In this document: piece after piece, positions 16,358-25,343 of the stretch
Layout: each line of letters opens with the position of its first letter
How positions within the stretch are numbered: position 1 is the stretch's first letter
Source of the DNA: Psychrobacter sp. P11F6
Lineage (GTDB): Bacteria; Pseudomonadota; Gammaproteobacteria; Pseudomonadales; Moraxellaceae
Length of the DNA stretch: 64,000 nucleotides
Direction of reading: 5' to 3'
NCBI RefSeq assembly: GCF_001435295.1
Contig: NZ_CM003594.1
Location: 2,872,574-2,936,573 of the forward strand
Notes under the pieces: model-generated
The model's input: only the letters and a program-made list of their open reading frames with translations
What the model was told of the DNA's origin: nothing
Databases searched by the model: none
Program-made: the position numbers and the translations under genes

Positions 16358-16465
16358 TTTGTTGGCTTGAGTTTTTAGCATCACTTGTTAGCGTCATTTT
16401 TTAGCATAACTTTATGAATTTAGCGCTTGGCTGTATTTAACCTTTTCTTTTATTCAATTTTTTCT

Positions 16466-16577
16466 ACTATAGTCAGTTCAATATAGTTTAGATATAAGGA
16501 AGGCAAGCGAAAGTACTACCAATAGTAGACTAAGCGAGCCTGACACCGTATCTGATTTATATAGGATTGACTATATA
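16466..16577. repeat. Intergenic palindromic element (MITE-like), copy A
   Basis: A 112-bp element beginning ACTATAGTCAGTTCAATATA and ending with the imperfect inverse TATATAGGATTGACTATATA (about 14 of 20 terminal positions match as inverted repeats). A diverged second copy of 111 bp is at 58327-58437; their right halves align without gaps at about two thirds identity over 48 bases. It ends 18 bases before the SulP transporter start. No open frame lies inside. Confidence 0.65.
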
Positions 16578-16595
16578 TTGTGATGACATATTGCT

Positions 16596-18305
16596 ATGCC
16601 TTCTATCGCCGCTCGTCTGATTCCTGCTTGGTTGCGTCAATACCAGTTGTCTGCCCTGCCAACTGACGTTGTTGCTGGGTTGGTGGTTGGGGTGCTCGTC
16701 ATTCCGCAAAGCTTAGGTTATGCGGTATTGGCAGGATTACCACCCGTCTATGGACTCTACGCGGCCATCGTTCCCGTGCTGGTCTATGCATGGATAGGAT
16801 CGAGTAATGTGCAAGCAGTAGGGCCTGTCGCTATTACTGCGATTATGACAGCCAGCAGCCTGCATCCTTATGCTACAGAGGGCACTCAGCAGTATATATT
16901 GATGGCAAGTTTGCTGTCATTGATGGTTGGTACGATGTTATGGCTAGCAGGGCGGCTCAAGCTTGGCTGGATTATGCAGTTTATCAGTCGCGGCGTTTCA
17001 GCAGGCTTTATCAGTGGTGCAGCCGTATTAATTTTTATCAGTCAGCTTAAATATCTGACTGCGATTCCTATTGCGGGAAATAACTTAATCGGTTATCTAT
17101 CAAGCATGCAAATGTATGCACGCCAGCTACATCCGCTAACCTTAGTTATTGGCGTCATTGCTTTTGCACTGTTGGTGGCCAATCGCTACGGTAGCAAATG
17201 GCTATGGAAATCTTGGTTATCAGTGTCTTATGCCAAATGGGCTGAGCGACTATTTCCGCTTATTTTGCTCGGTATTGCAATTGTTTTGAGCATCAGCTTA
17301 CACTGGACTACGAACGGCGTGGCCACGATTGGGAGTATTCCACAAGGCTTACCAACCTTTACCCTGCCCTATGTACCAGACTTCGATGAGGCGCTGAATC
17401 TATTACCTAGCGCAGGTTTGATGGCATTGATTATCTTTGTCTCTAGTAGCTCCGTCGCCAGCAACTATGCACGCCTGCGCGGTGAGGCTTTTAACGCCAA
17501 TACTGAGCTGACTGGACTGGGGCTCGCCAATATGGCGGGTGGCTTCTTTCAAAGCTTTACCGTCGCTGGCGGCTTTTCGCGCACCGCCATCAATGCCGAT
17601 TCAGGGGCCAAAACACCAGTTGCAAGTTTAGTAACCGTGCTGGTCATGATTGCTGCTTTAATCGCTTTTGGCAATGTACTCGCACCACTGCCCTACGCTT
17701 TATTGGGCGCAACCATCATGGCATCGATCATCGGTCTCATTGATATAGCAACCTTGAAATCGGCATGGCAACGCGACCGTCTAGATGCGGCCAGCTTTTT
17801 GGCGGCATTCATCGGCGTATTGATATTTGGATTAAATACAGGCTTAGTAATTGGTTTGATGGTGTCGTTTGCTAGCCTCATTTGGCAATCGAGTAAACCG
17901 CACGTCGCTGTGGTTGGTCAGCTAGCTGGCACAGGGCATTTTCGCAATATAAACCGTCACGATGTGGTGACCTTTAGCAACTTATTGATGCTGCGTATCG
18001 ATGAGAGCTTATTTTTTGGCAATAGTGAATCCGTCCATCGTAGGGTCATACAAGCCACTCAGCAATATCCAGAAGCGCATGAGGTCATACTCATCATGTC
18101 AGCGGTCAATCACATTGACCTGACCGGACAAGAGATGCTGATCAGTCTTAATCAAGAGCTGCTGAACCAAAATAAACATTTAAACTTTAGCTTTATTAAA
18201 GGACCAGTAATGGACATTATCGAGCATACTCCGGTCATTACCACCCTCTCAGGTCAAGTTTATTTAAGCACGATGGATGCGGTAAATGCGCTAAAAGATA
18301 TCTAA
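16596..18305 (+). CDS. SulP-family inorganic anion transporter with STAS domain
   Basis: A 569-residue transporter. The N-terminal signature DVVAGLVVGVLVIPQSLGYA followed by VLAGLPPVYGLYAAIVPVLV is the classic SulP motif. About twelve hydrophobic segments run to residue 430, with NMAGGFFQSFTVAGGFSRTA in the middle. From about residue 450 there is a STAS domain (VVTFSNLLMLRIDESLFFGN, then EVILIMSAVNHIDLTGQEML) that regulates transport. SulP proteins move sulfate, bicarbonate or other anions. Next to a persulfide dioxygenase and a persulfide-sensing repressor, sulfate or sulfite export or uptake is the likely job, but the ion cannot be read from the sequence. No strong RBS precedes the ATG. An intergenic repeat ends just upstream. 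Confidence 0.92.
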   Translation: MPSIAARLIPAWLRQYQLSALPTDVVAGLVVGVLVIPQSLGYAVLAGLPPVYGLYAAIVPVLVYAWIGSSNVQAVGPVAITAIMTASSLHPYATEGTQQYILMASLLSLMVGTMLWLAGRLKLGWIMQFISRGVSAGFISGAAVLIFISQLKYLTAIPIAGNNLIGYLSSMQMYARQLHPLTLVIGVIAFALLVANRYGSKWLWKSWLSVSYAKWAERLFPLILLGIAIVLSISLHWTTNGVATIGSIPQGLPTFTLPYVPDFDEALNLLPSAGLMALIIFVSSSSVASNYARLRGEAFNANTELTGLGLANMAGGFFQSFTVAGGFSRTAINADSGAKTPVASLVTVLVMIAALIAFGNVLAPLPYALLGATIMASIIGLIDIATLKSAWQRDRLDAASFLAAFIGVLIFGLNTGLVIGLMVSFASLIWQSSKPHVAVVGQLAGTGHFRNINRHDVVTFSNLLMLRIDESLFFGNSESVHRRVIQATQQYPEAHEVILIMSAVNHIDLTGQEMLISLNQELLNQNKHLNFSFIKGPVMDIIEHTPVITTLSGQVYLSTMDAVNALKDI

Positions 18306-18522
18306 TCGGTCTGTGAGACATATGTTGCTCAATCAAGCATACTTATTATTGTGCTGTGACAAAATATAGATATGATAAAAGCTGTGTTATGCTAAATTGG
18401 TATAAGCCCTTAAAAAATACAGCCTTTAGAAGAGATACCTAAAGTACAGCCTTTATAAAATGGCGCTTAGCTACAATACGATACCTCCAAACGTCTTTTA
18501 ATATACGCGACCGAAACGACTT

Positions 18523-18849
18523 ATGACCGATAATTTAACTATTTATAAGCAAATTTATCCAAGCCAATGCACCAAGATTGCTGAGCTTGGCTACCGCTCC
18601 GTGCTCAATATTCGTCCTGATGCCGAGACAGAAACGCAGCCCAATAGCGGCGACTTTACCAGTGCCACGGCAAAAGCCAACCTTACTTATCATCATTTAC
18701 CGTTTGATGATGAGCGCTTGAGCATGGCGACTGTCGAGCAATTTGCGGCGTTTTATCGCTCGATGCCTAAACCGATATTGATGTTTTGCGGGACAGGTGC
18801 ACGTGCTAAATTGTTGTATCAAAGCGCATTGATGCAAGGTTTGTTATAA
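18523..18849 (+). CDS. DUF442 / TIGR01244-type phosphatase-fold protein (first copy)
   Basis: A 108-residue stand-alone DUF442 domain: IYKQIYPSQCTKIAELGYRS, VLNIRPDAETETQPNS, LTYHHLPFDDERLS and the active-site loop MFCGTGARAKLLYQSALMQG. The loop keeps C-x4-R (CGTGAR) but loses the flanking Arg and Ser of the family consensus CRTGxRS, so its activity may be reduced or changed. DUF442 is the domain fused to the N-terminus of Blh in Xylella and Agrobacterium and often travels with sulfide-oxidation genes. RBS is weak. It is followed 128 bases later by a paralogue with the standard loop. Together with the SulP gene they complete the persulfide island. Confidence 0.82.
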   Translation: MTDNLTIYKQIYPSQCTKIAELGYRSVLNIRPDAETETQPNSGDFTSATAKANLTYHHLPFDDERLSMATVEQFAAFYRSMPKPILMFCGTGARAKLLYQSALMQGLL

Positions 18850-18977
18850 CCGTTACTATAAAAAATCGATAATGCTTACATACGGTCTCTTTAGAAAGTT
18901 GCCTATTAAGATTAGGCTAAGATTCTGTATCTTACGCCACACACTTTATTTAGTATAAAAAATAAAAAGGAGCTCTT

Positions 18978-19310
18978 ATGAGCCATCAAATTAGTATTAC
19001 CGGACAAATCACCCCTGATCAAGTACCTATGATTGCTGAAAATGGTTTTAAAACCATTATTAACAACCGTCCAGATGGTGAAGAGCCGAACCAACCGACC
19101 AGCGCTGAGATTGAAGCTGCTGCTAAAAAAGCAGGTCTTGCTTATAAAGAAGTGTCTTTCGCTGGTAGTGAGCTTAATCAAAACCATGTCGAAGAATTTG
19201 CTGATTTCTTTAATCAAGCTGAACAGCCAATGCTGATCTTTTGCCGTACTGGCAACCGCTCAACAGGTATTTATGAAGCGGCAAAGCGTATGGATTTATT
19301 AGACGATTGA
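18978..19310 (+). CDS. DUF442 / TIGR01244-type phosphatase-fold protein (second copy)
   Basis: A 110-residue DUF442 protein with the full family pattern: QITPDQVPMIAENGFKTIIN, then NRPDGEEPNQPTSAEIE, AGLAYKEVSFAG, and the loop MLIFCRTGNRSTGIYEAAKR (C-x4-R with Arg after Cys and Ser after Arg). RBS AAGGAG stands six bases before ATG, much stronger than for the preceding paralogue. DUF442 resembles dual-specificity phosphatases and rhodaneses in the catalytic loop; in Blh the same domain has been linked with sulfur transfer. Both copies probably arose by duplication and now differ at active-site neighbours. A strong terminator follows. Confidence 0.88.
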   Translation: MSHQISITGQITPDQVPMIAENGFKTIINNRPDGEEPNQPTSAEIEAAAKKAGLAYKEVSFAGSELNQNHVEEFADFFNQAEQPMLIFCRTGNRSTGIYEAAKRMDLLDD

Positions 19311-19345
19311 TAGTGACTTAAATACAATTACTACTGTTGAAAAAA

Positions 19346-19376
19346 TGCCCGTCCAAATTTTGGATGGGCGTTTTTT
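19346..19376 (+). terminator. Rho-independent terminator after the second DUF442 gene
   Basis: Stem GCCCGTCCA / TGGATGGGC (one G-T pair) with a short AATTT loop, followed by six T. It closes the run of plus-strand genes that starts at the ArsR repressor. Confidence 0.9.
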
Positions 19377-19460
19377 ACTGGAATTACTGAACTACAGACT
19401 GGTTAATTTTTAATATTGAGCACATAATAAAATACTACTTATACAGCTCAATAGGATTTT

Positions 19461-20204
19461 ATGATGCAAGAACCTCTACTCATCATCGGTAATAAAAACT
19501 ATTCGTCATGGTCATTGCGAGCTTGGCTACTACTCAAAGCTTTTAATATTGATTTTGATGAGCAACTGATTGAACTGTTTCATCCATCCGCGATACCCAT
19601 TCTCAATGAGCATGCGCCAACAGGCAAAGTACCGGTTCTGGTTTATGGTCGAGGTGAGGATAAAATCACGGTCTGGGATACTTTAGCGATAGCCATTCAC
19701 GCCAATAATTATTTGACGGAATTAGATCTTTGGACAGGATTGAGGAAGTCTGACGCTGAGACCAATACTAGCAACAGAATAAATAGCGCTTATTGCCAAA
19801 GCATCATCGCTGAGATGCACTCAGGGTTCATGGGCATTCGTAGTGAGATGCCGATGAACATTCGAGCGATGGCGAAGATACAACCAAGTAATGCCTGCTT
19901 AAATGATATAGCGCGTATAGAAACAATATTCGAAGATTGCCTGAAAGAGCGCTCAAAAGACAGCTACTTGCTTGGTTCATTTACGGCTGCTGATGCTTTT
20001 TTTGCACCAGTTATTCTACGTTTGCAAACGTATGCCGATGCCTCTGGCATAGTGTTGAAATCAACGACCAAACAGTATTGTGAGACGATGTTAAACAACC
20101 TTCATATACAAGCTTGGATCAATTCAGCGTTAAAAGAGACACGTGTAATCAAAGAAGATGAAGCAGGTGAGATACTTTCGGTGGTTGGGGTGTTGGCTGA
20201 ATAG
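19461..20204 (+). CDS. Glutathione S-transferase family protein
   Basis: A 247-residue GST. The N-terminal thioredoxin-fold part begins LLIIGNKNYSSWSLRAWLLL, with the SSWSLR motif that places a catalytic Ser, and HAPTGKVPVLVYGR holds the cis-Pro of the glutathione site. VWDTLAIAIHANNY takes the place of the usual ESxAI motif. The C-terminal helical domain holds GSFTAADAFFAPVILRLQTY, the family's N-capping box (FTxAD). ATG 19464 would give better spacing to the AGGA at 19453-19456 than ATG 19461. Substrate cannot be told. It stands alone, with terminators on both sides. Confidence 0.87.
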   Translation: MMQEPLLIIGNKNYSSWSLRAWLLLKAFNIDFDEQLIELFHPSAIPILNEHAPTGKVPVLVYGRGEDKITVWDTLAIAIHANNYLTELDLWTGLRKSDAETNTSNRINSAYCQSIIAEMHSGFMGIRSEMPMNIRAMAKIQPSNACLNDIARIETIFEDCLKERSKDSYLLGSFTAADAFFAPVILRLQTYADASGIVLKSTTKQYCETMLNNLHIQAWINSALKETRVIKEDEAGEILSVVGVLAE

Positions 20205-20225
20205 TACTTAATTCATATTTATAAG

Positions 20226-20259
20226 CAAAAAAACCCGACGCCTTAGCATCGGGTTTTTA
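20226..20259. terminator. Bidirectional terminator between the GST and ahpF genes
   Basis: Stem AAACCCGA / TCGGGTTT with a loop of about nine bases, A-run on the left and T-run on the right. It serves the convergent GST and ahpF genes. Confidence 0.88.
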
Positions 20260-20288
20260 TCTGAACTTGTAGAAAATTCATTTAAAGC

Positions 20289-21866
20289 TTACTGCATAAC
20301 CAAGTATTCAAACGCTGATAATGCCGCTTTGCTACCTTCACCCATCGCAATATTAATTTGCTTAAATGGCACAGTGGTCACGTCACCACAAGCAAAGATA
20401 CCTTTACGATCAGTACGGCAGCGCTCATCAATCTCAATCTCGCCAAAACGGTTCAAATCAACAAAGCCTTTAACAAACGCAGAGTTCGGTACTAGACCAA
20501 TCTGTACAAACACCCCTGCCAAGTCACGCTCATGAGTATCACCTGTACTGCGATCTTGATAAACGATCGAAGTCACTTTACCATCAGTCGCTTTAATTTC
20601 TTGCGTCGCTGCGCCAGTGATAAATTCGATATTATCTTTCTCTTTGGCTTTGTTAATCAATACCTGATCCGCTTTTAAATCATCCGCGAACTCAAGCACG
20701 GTCACATGCTTCACGATACCAGCAAGATCTAATGCCGCTTCGATACCAGAGTTACCACCACCGACGACAGCAATGTCTTTACCCTTAAAGAATGGGCCAT
20801 CACAGTGAGCACAGAAAGCCACGCCTTTACCGATGTTTTCTTCTTCACCCGGAACACCAAGCTTACGCCACTGAGCACCCGTCGCTAAGATAATACTGCG
20901 TGTCTCAAACGTCTCACCCGTGTTTAGATGAATGCGATAGTTTTCATCTTCTGTCTCACTGATTTCTTTGACGCTGACATGCTCTTTTAAAGTAATATCG
21001 TATTCGCGTAAATGTTTTTCAAAGTTCGCTGATAGCTCAGTACCCGTGGTTAAAGGCACAGAAATTAAGTTTTCGATATCCTGTGTGTCTTTCACCTGTC
21101 CGCCGATACGATCAGCAACCATCGTCACTTTTAAGCCTTTACGAGCGGTATAAATCGCAGCGGCAACGCCAGCTGGACCTGCACCAATAATCGTCACATC
21201 TTGCTGCTCTAACTGCTCAGCATCGTCATCAGCTTCTGCTAACAGGTCAGGAAATTGCTCTTGCAACTTTCCAATCAATTTTGCCGTGTCGATGAGACCA
21301 TTGGCAAACGGTTTACCATTTAAGAATACCGCTGGTACACCTTGGATGTTATTAGCATCAACCTGCTCTTGGAATAGAGCACCATCAATCATCTCGTTGC
21401 TAATACCATCGTTCAATAGTGCAAACTGGTTGAGCGCTTGTACCACTTCTGGGCAACTGTGGCAAGATAGCGACACGTAAGTTTGAAACTGTAGTGGCTT
21501 ATTAAAACGCTTAATCAGCTTTTGAATACTTTCATCCAATTTTAGCGTATGACCACCCGCTTGCAAAATAGCCAAAATCAGCGAGGTAAATTCATGACCA
21601 CCGGGGATGCCACTAAAGACGATACCCGTATCAGTCAATGCACCATCGACATGACTGACTACTTTAAAGCTAATTGGACTTGGTAAGCTATCATCAGTTG
21701 CTGTTGCATCAAAATTGATTTTATCTGTGGTGCCAGCGATTTTAGTCAAAAAATCAATCAACTCAGCACGCTTACTATGTTCGCCACTACCCAATACAAA
21801 GGTAATTGGACGAGTCATTTTTTCGCTGTAACTTTTGATGGCATCTAATAAACTTTTATCTATCAT
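20289..21866 (-). CDS. ahpF: Alkyl hydroperoxide reductase subunit F
   Basis: A 525-residue flavoprotein disulfide reductase that uses NADH to reduce AhpC. The N-terminal tandem thioredoxin folds (residues 1-200) contain the redox CHSC at 135-138 in [20 protein letters not shown]. The flavin domain follows: FAD-binding [20 protein letters not shown] (about 216), the second redox pair CAHCDGPFF (about 352), NADH-binding [17 protein letters not shown] and the terminal [16 protein letters not shown] motif. Length and order match E. coli AhpF. RBS GAGGAACAAAC precedes ATG. It is separate from ahpC, with a YdcH-like gene read the other way between them. OxyR control is expected from the family and from oxyR being close by. 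Confidence 0.97.
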   Translation of the reverse strand: MIDKSLLDAIKSYSEKMTRPITFVLGSGEHSKRAELIDFLTKIAGTTDKINFDATATDDSLPSPISFKVVSHVDGALTDTGIVFSGIPGGHEFTSLILAILQAGGHTLKLDESIQKLIKRFNKPLQFQTYVSLSCHSCPEVVQALNQFALLNDGISNEMIDGALFQEQVDANNIQGVPAVFLNGKPFANGLIDTAKLIGKLQEQFPDLLAEADDDAEQLEQQDVTIIGAGPAGVAAAIYTARKGLKVTMVADRIGGQVKDTQDIENLISVPLTTGTELSANFEKHLREYDITLKEHVSVKEISETEDENYRIHLNTGETFETRSIILATGAQWRKLGVPGEEENIGKGVAFCAHCDGPFFKGKDIAVVGGGNSGIEAALDLAGIVKHVTVLEFADDLKADQVLINKAKEKDNIEFITGAATQEIKATDGKVTSIVYQDRSTGDTHERDLAGVFVQIGLVPNSAFVKGFVDLNRFGEIEIDERCRTDRKGIFACGDVTTVPFKQINIAMGEGSKAALSAFEYLVMQ

Positions 21867-22368
21867 GTTTGTTCCTCATCATTACTGGATATGTAACGGC
21901 AACTGTCATGTTGCTCGTTCAAATATAGACTATTTGGTATTAATAATTTTATCTAAAATATTATAGGCCATAATTTTATGTCCTTTGATGTCTCTATTAT
22001 CATAGGTTCTGAGGGTTTCGGCAAGCTGAGAAACTCAAATCTTATGTTTTATAAAACCAATCATTAATTATTATTTTAAATTAAATTTCAATATACATGT
22101 AGATTATTCTCATGGTAACAAGGCTATTTTTTCGCTACAATCAAATGAGGCTAATAGGAAAAACTCTTATTTCCCTCGTTGCAGATTGTCTTTTATGCAA
22201 GTTTATCAAAGACGCTTTCTGCTACTATTAGGTCTTATCCATATTGAGCTAAATAGTGTTTTGGCTTAATAAAATCAAGTCTCAAAATCATAGCAATTCA
22301 TCAAAACAATCTTACGACCATGCGCGGGTGCTTACTGCAAACTTGCGCTTCATAACAAGGATGACAAC
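21867..22368. other. Intergenic region upstream of ahpF and the YdcH-like gene
   Basis: About 500 bases between divergent genes, AT-rich near 21930-22110. It must contain the ahpF promoter. Several ATAG and CTAT tetranucleotides occur near 21920-21980 but not with the spacing expected of an OxyR site, so I do not annotate one. No gene or RNA is evident. Confidence 0.5.
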
Positions 22369-22617
22369 ATGAGAAAGACTGATACATGGCAAGATAACAA
22401 AGACATTATTGCTGAGCTTAAGCTAAAAGACAGTCATTTTGCGACGATCTTTGATGAGCATACCCAGCTAGATCAGCAGATTAATCAGTTGGATAAAAAC
22501 TTGGTGACACACACCAGTCGCGATGAAGAAATTGAACTGATGAAACGACGAAAACTGCATTTAAAAGATGAGATTTATAAGATAATTGATAAAAATAAAC
22601 TACAATCTCATGCTTAG
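22369..22617 (+). CDS. YdcH-like (DUF465) small coiled-coil protein
   Basis: An 82-residue helical protein. The core DSHFATIFDEHTQLDQQINQ followed by LMKRRKLHLKDEIYKIIDKN is the DUF465 pattern (F-x-x-L-x-x-x-H-x-x-L-D-x-x-I, then L-K-K-x-K-L-x-L-K-D-E-I). Such proteins form short coiled coils and have no established function; they are often found near stress genes. RBS AAGGATGACAAC precedes ATG. It sits between ahpF and ahpC, both on the other strand, so co-transcription with them is impossible. Confidence 0.85.
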   Translation: MRKTDTWQDNKDIIAELKLKDSHFATIFDEHTQLDQQINQLDKNLVTHTSRDEEIELMKRRKLHLKDEIYKIIDKNKLQSHA

Positions 22618-22670
22618 CGCTTCACTTATTATCACGATGCATGAATAAAAACACTTATTGATAAATAACA

Positions 22671-22708
22671 TAAAAAGACCCCATCAACTTATGCTGATGG
22701 GGTCTTCA
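22671..22708 (-). terminator. Rho-independent terminator downstream of ahpC
   Basis: Perfect stem AAGACCCCATCA / TGATGGGGTCTT with an eight-base loop. On the minus strand it runs into TTTTTA and would end the ahpC transcript. On the plus strand the T-run is poor. Confidence 0.88.
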
Positions 22709-22790
22709 TTTATAATGCTGATTTAACTCAAAGTAGGATATACAGCACTACAAATATCTAAAGTATTGAGCCAGTTCGTTAAATCAAGAG

Positions 22791-23357
22791 TTAGATTTTA
22801 CCAACAAGATCAAGACTTGGTTTTAGCGTTTCTTGACCAGCTTCCCAAGCGGCTGGGCAAACTTCGCCATCGTTTTCACGAACATATTGGGCTGCTTTTA
22901 CTTTACGTAGCATGTCTTTTGCACTACGGCCAATACCACCAGCATGAATCTCAGCAACTTGAATCAAGCCGTCTGGATCAACTAGGAATGTACCGCGTTC
23001 AGCCAAACCTGCTTCTTCGATCATGACGTTAAAGCCACGAGTGATGCGGCCAGTAGGATCACCGATCATTGGGTATTGTACTTTACCGATCGCTTCTGAA
23101 GAATCATGCCATGCTTTATGCGTGAAATGAGTATCAGTAGATACTGAGTATACTTCTACGCCCAAACCTTTAAGCTCGTCATAATGAGCCGCCATGTCTT
23201 CAAGTTCAGTTGGGCAAACAAAGGTAAAGTCAGCTGGGTAGAATAAAAAGATTGCCCAGTTGCCTTTTACATCTTCTGAAGTGATGGTTTTGAATTCACC
23301 ATTAACGTACGCATCAGCTGAAAATTCTGGGATTTCTTGATTGATAATAGACGCCAT
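22791..23357 (-). CDS. ahpC: Alkyl hydroperoxide reductase subunit C (typical 2-Cys peroxiredoxin)
   Basis: A 188-residue AhpC-type peroxiredoxin that reduces H2O2 and organic hydroperoxides and is recycled by AhpF. The peroxidatic cysteine is Cys48 in [16 protein letters not shown], and the resolving cysteine is Cys167 in [13 protein letters not shown]. Its catalytic Thr and Arg neighbours are in place (FVCPTE; RITRGF). Length equals the E. coli enzyme (about 187). RBS AAGGAGCC is ideal. It is divergent from oxyR with a 348-base gap and has its own terminator. Confidence 0.97.
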   Translation of the reverse strand: MASIINQEIPEFSADAYVNGEFKTITSEDVKGNWAIFLFYPADFTFVCPTELEDMAAHYDELKGLGVEVYSVSTDTHFTHKAWHDSSEAIGKVQYPMIGDPTGRITRGFNVMIEEAGLAERGTFLVDPDGLIQVAEIHAGGIGRSAKDMLRKVKAAQYVRENDGEVCPAAWEAGQETLKPSLDLVGKI

Positions 23358-23560
23358 GATTGGCTCCTTTATAGTTAATTAATAGTTAAGTTGATTGAAA
23401 TTTCTTGGTATGATTGTTTCTATTAAGCCTTTACTGCTTTGGGCCACCTGACAAACTATACGCGAATTCTATCGTTAATCCAGTTAAAAGTTTTTAATGT
23501 GATGTTTTGTTTTATTAAACTTGTTAAACTATTCTCTCTACTTTTTATCATCAGTGCATT

Positions 23561-23602
23561 ATGCGTAAGCCACTATAGAGCATGCGTCAGTCACTATACA
23601 GC
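23561..23602. repeat. 21-bp direct repeat in the ahpC-oxyR intergenic region
   Basis: Two adjacent 21-bp units (23561-23581 and 23582-23602) match at 18 of 21 positions, each starting ATGCGT and containing CACTATA near its end. The 21-base period is two helical turns, putting the CTAT elements on the same DNA face. It lies 104 bases before oxyR and about 200 bases before ahpC. It may be a regulator-binding site, but the ATAG/CTAT arrangement does not equal the OxyR consensus. The remainder of 23358-23705 shows no gene. Confidence 0.6.
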
Positions 23603-23705
23603 CGTTAGGTTACGTTAAGATGACATCGAGTTTGGATATCGAATTGTTACACCCAATGAATCAGCATAATATATCACGTTAAAAACCCATTAATAGAGAG
23701 GTTTT

Positions 23706-24614
23706 ATGATTACTTTACGTCAACTTGAGTTTGCTTTAGCCGTGGCTAAACACCGTCACTTCAAACGTGCAGCTGAAGACTGTAATATCTCGCAATCGGC
23801 ACTGAGCTTGGGTATTGCCGAGTTAGAAAAGCAACTGGATACGCAGATTTTTGAGCGTAATAATAAGCAAGTATTGATTACCCCTATTGGTGAAGACATT
23901 TTAACACGGGCGCAGCGAGTTTTTTCTGAAGTCAATGATTTGACCACACGCGCCCATAGCCATCAATCGCCGCTGGCGTATCCGATGACTGTCGGTATCA
24001 TTCCAACGATTGCGCCTTATCTACTGCCAAAAGTCTTACCTGCCCTGCGAGCCAATTATCCAGAATTTCGTATGACCATCGTTGAGCAACAAACGGAGCG
24101 CTTACTTGAGCAAGTGCGTTACGGTCATATTGATACGGCTATTATTGCGCTGCCTTATGCGGTCGATGGTTTGCACAGCTTTGAGTTTTGGAGCGAGGAT
24201 TTCTTTGCCGTATTCCCAAAAGATGATGTGCATGCCAAGCTTGAAACCATCAACGCTGATGAGCTGGCAACCGCCAACCTCATGCTGCTCGGCGAAGGGC
24301 ATTGCTTGACCGATCAAACCCTTTCTGTCTGTCATTTTGACCGTGCACAGATGAAATCAAGCTTTTCAGATGCCAGTCTAAACACCCTTATACAGATGGC
24401 ACTTGCCAATATGGGGACGACATTGGTGCCAGAAATGGCACTCGACCAGCTGCATCTGCAGAATCAAAATGCGGTAGCCGTACCATTAGCAGAAAAAGGG
24501 CCACACCGCCATATTGCTTTTGTCACCCGTCTAAATTATGCCCGTGTCGATGATGTCAATTTATTGGGTAAAGTGTTTAAGCAAGCCTTTGAAGATGCTG
24601 CTAATAAAGAATAA
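23706..24614 (+). CDS. oxyR: Hydrogen peroxide-sensing LysR-type regulator OxyR
   Basis: A 302-residue LysR-family protein. Its N-terminal HTH is MITLRQLEFALAVAKHRHFK, with SQSALSLGIAELEKQLDTQI as the recognition helix. The effector domain contains GEGHCLTDQTLSVC, with Cys200 and Cys209 matching the redox pair Cys199/Cys208 of E. coli OxyR in both spacing and surrounding residues (GHCLxDQ). The cysteines form the disulfide that activates transcription. RBS GAGAGG precedes ATG. It lies divergent to ahpC, the most common arrangement for a peroxide regulon, and ahpF is 2 kb further. Confidence 0.95.
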   Translation: MITLRQLEFALAVAKHRHFKRAAEDCNISQSALSLGIAELEKQLDTQIFERNNKQVLITPIGEDILTRAQRVFSEVNDLTTRAHSHQSPLAYPMTVGIIPTIAPYLLPKVLPALRANYPEFRMTIVEQQTERLLEQVRYGHIDTAIIALPYAVDGLHSFEFWSEDFFAVFPKDDVHAKLETINADELATANLMLLGEGHCLTDQTLSVCHFDRAQMKSSFSDASLNTLIQMALANMGTTLVPEMALDQLHLQNQNAVAVPLAEKGPHRHIAFVTRLNYARVDDVNLLGKVFKQAFEDAANKE

Positions 24615-24659
24615 TCTGTTGGTTGTAAATTGTCAGCAATTATCAAACGAAGGTTAACG

Positions 24660-25343
24660 ATGGAAGATTTGTCGCAACTAAATACTGAGCTTGGTACGAT
24701 TTTTACGCAGCATTTATCCGCTATGAGTAGCCATATCACGCTAGAGCAAGTGAGCATACTTTGGCAAAATATCGCCATACGATATAACGAGCCGCAGCGT
24801 GTTTATCATAGCTTGCAGCATATTCAGCAGTTGTTTGGGCAGTTCGATCAGGTTAAGGATAATTTGCATGAGCCGCATATCATTGCGTTAGCACTGTTGT
24901 ATCATGATGTGATATATGAGCCGACGCACTCAGATAACGAGCTTAAAAGTGCAGAATATGCAGTAGAGTCATTAACTGGTTATTTAAGTGCGGAGCAATG
25001 CCAACATATCTATGCGCTGATTATGATGACGGCTAGTCATCAAATTGAGAAATGGTCAGACGAGGCTAAAGAGAGAGGAAAATACAGCGATGCCGCTTAT
25101 TTACTAGATATGGACTTAAGTATTTTAGGGGTATCTTGGTCGGTGTATGAACACTATGCTCACGCTGTACGCCAAGAGTATGCGCATGTCTCAGATGGTG
25201 ATTATCGCGTCGGACGCATGGCAGTGTTAAAAGAATTACTGGCGCATCCAACGCTTTATCTGACGGATTATTACTATGCACGTTTAGAGAAGCAGGCTCG
25301 AAAAAATATTGAGCACGAAATTACGCTTTTACACGCATCTTAA
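24660..25343 (+). CDS. HD-domain metal-dependent phosphohydrolase
   Basis: The RBS GAAGG (24649-24653) selects ATG 24660 over 24630, giving 227 residues. An HD-like metal site is visible: NEPQRVYHSLQHIQQLFGQF (first His), ALALLYHDVIYEP (HD pair) and SDNELKSAEYAVESL, then a helical C-terminal part with DAAYLLDMDLSILGVSWSVY, where the last Asp probably closes the metal site. This pattern is characteristic of the predicted metal-dependent HD phosphohydrolases of about 200-230 residues found in many Gammaproteobacteria; the substrate is unknown. It follows oxyR by 45 bases on the same strand. Its last 23 bases overlap the end of the convergent methyltransferase gene. Confidence 0.83.
   Translation: MEDLSQLNTELGTIFTQHLSAMSSHITLEQVSILWQNIAIRYNEPQRVYHSLQHIQQLFGQFDQVKDNLHEPHIIALALLYHDVIYEPTHSDNELKSAEYAVESLTGYLSAEQCQHIYALIMMTASHQIEKWSDEAKERGKYSDAAYLLDMDLSILGVSWSVYEHYAHAVRQEYAHVSDGDYRVGRMAVLKELLAHPTLYLTDYYYARLEKQARKNIEHEITLLHAS

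Noticed and set aside
23455..23480. Two ATAG elements near ahpC as an OxyR box
   Set aside because: Their spacing does not match ATAG-N7-CTAT-N7, so it is not called an OxyR site.
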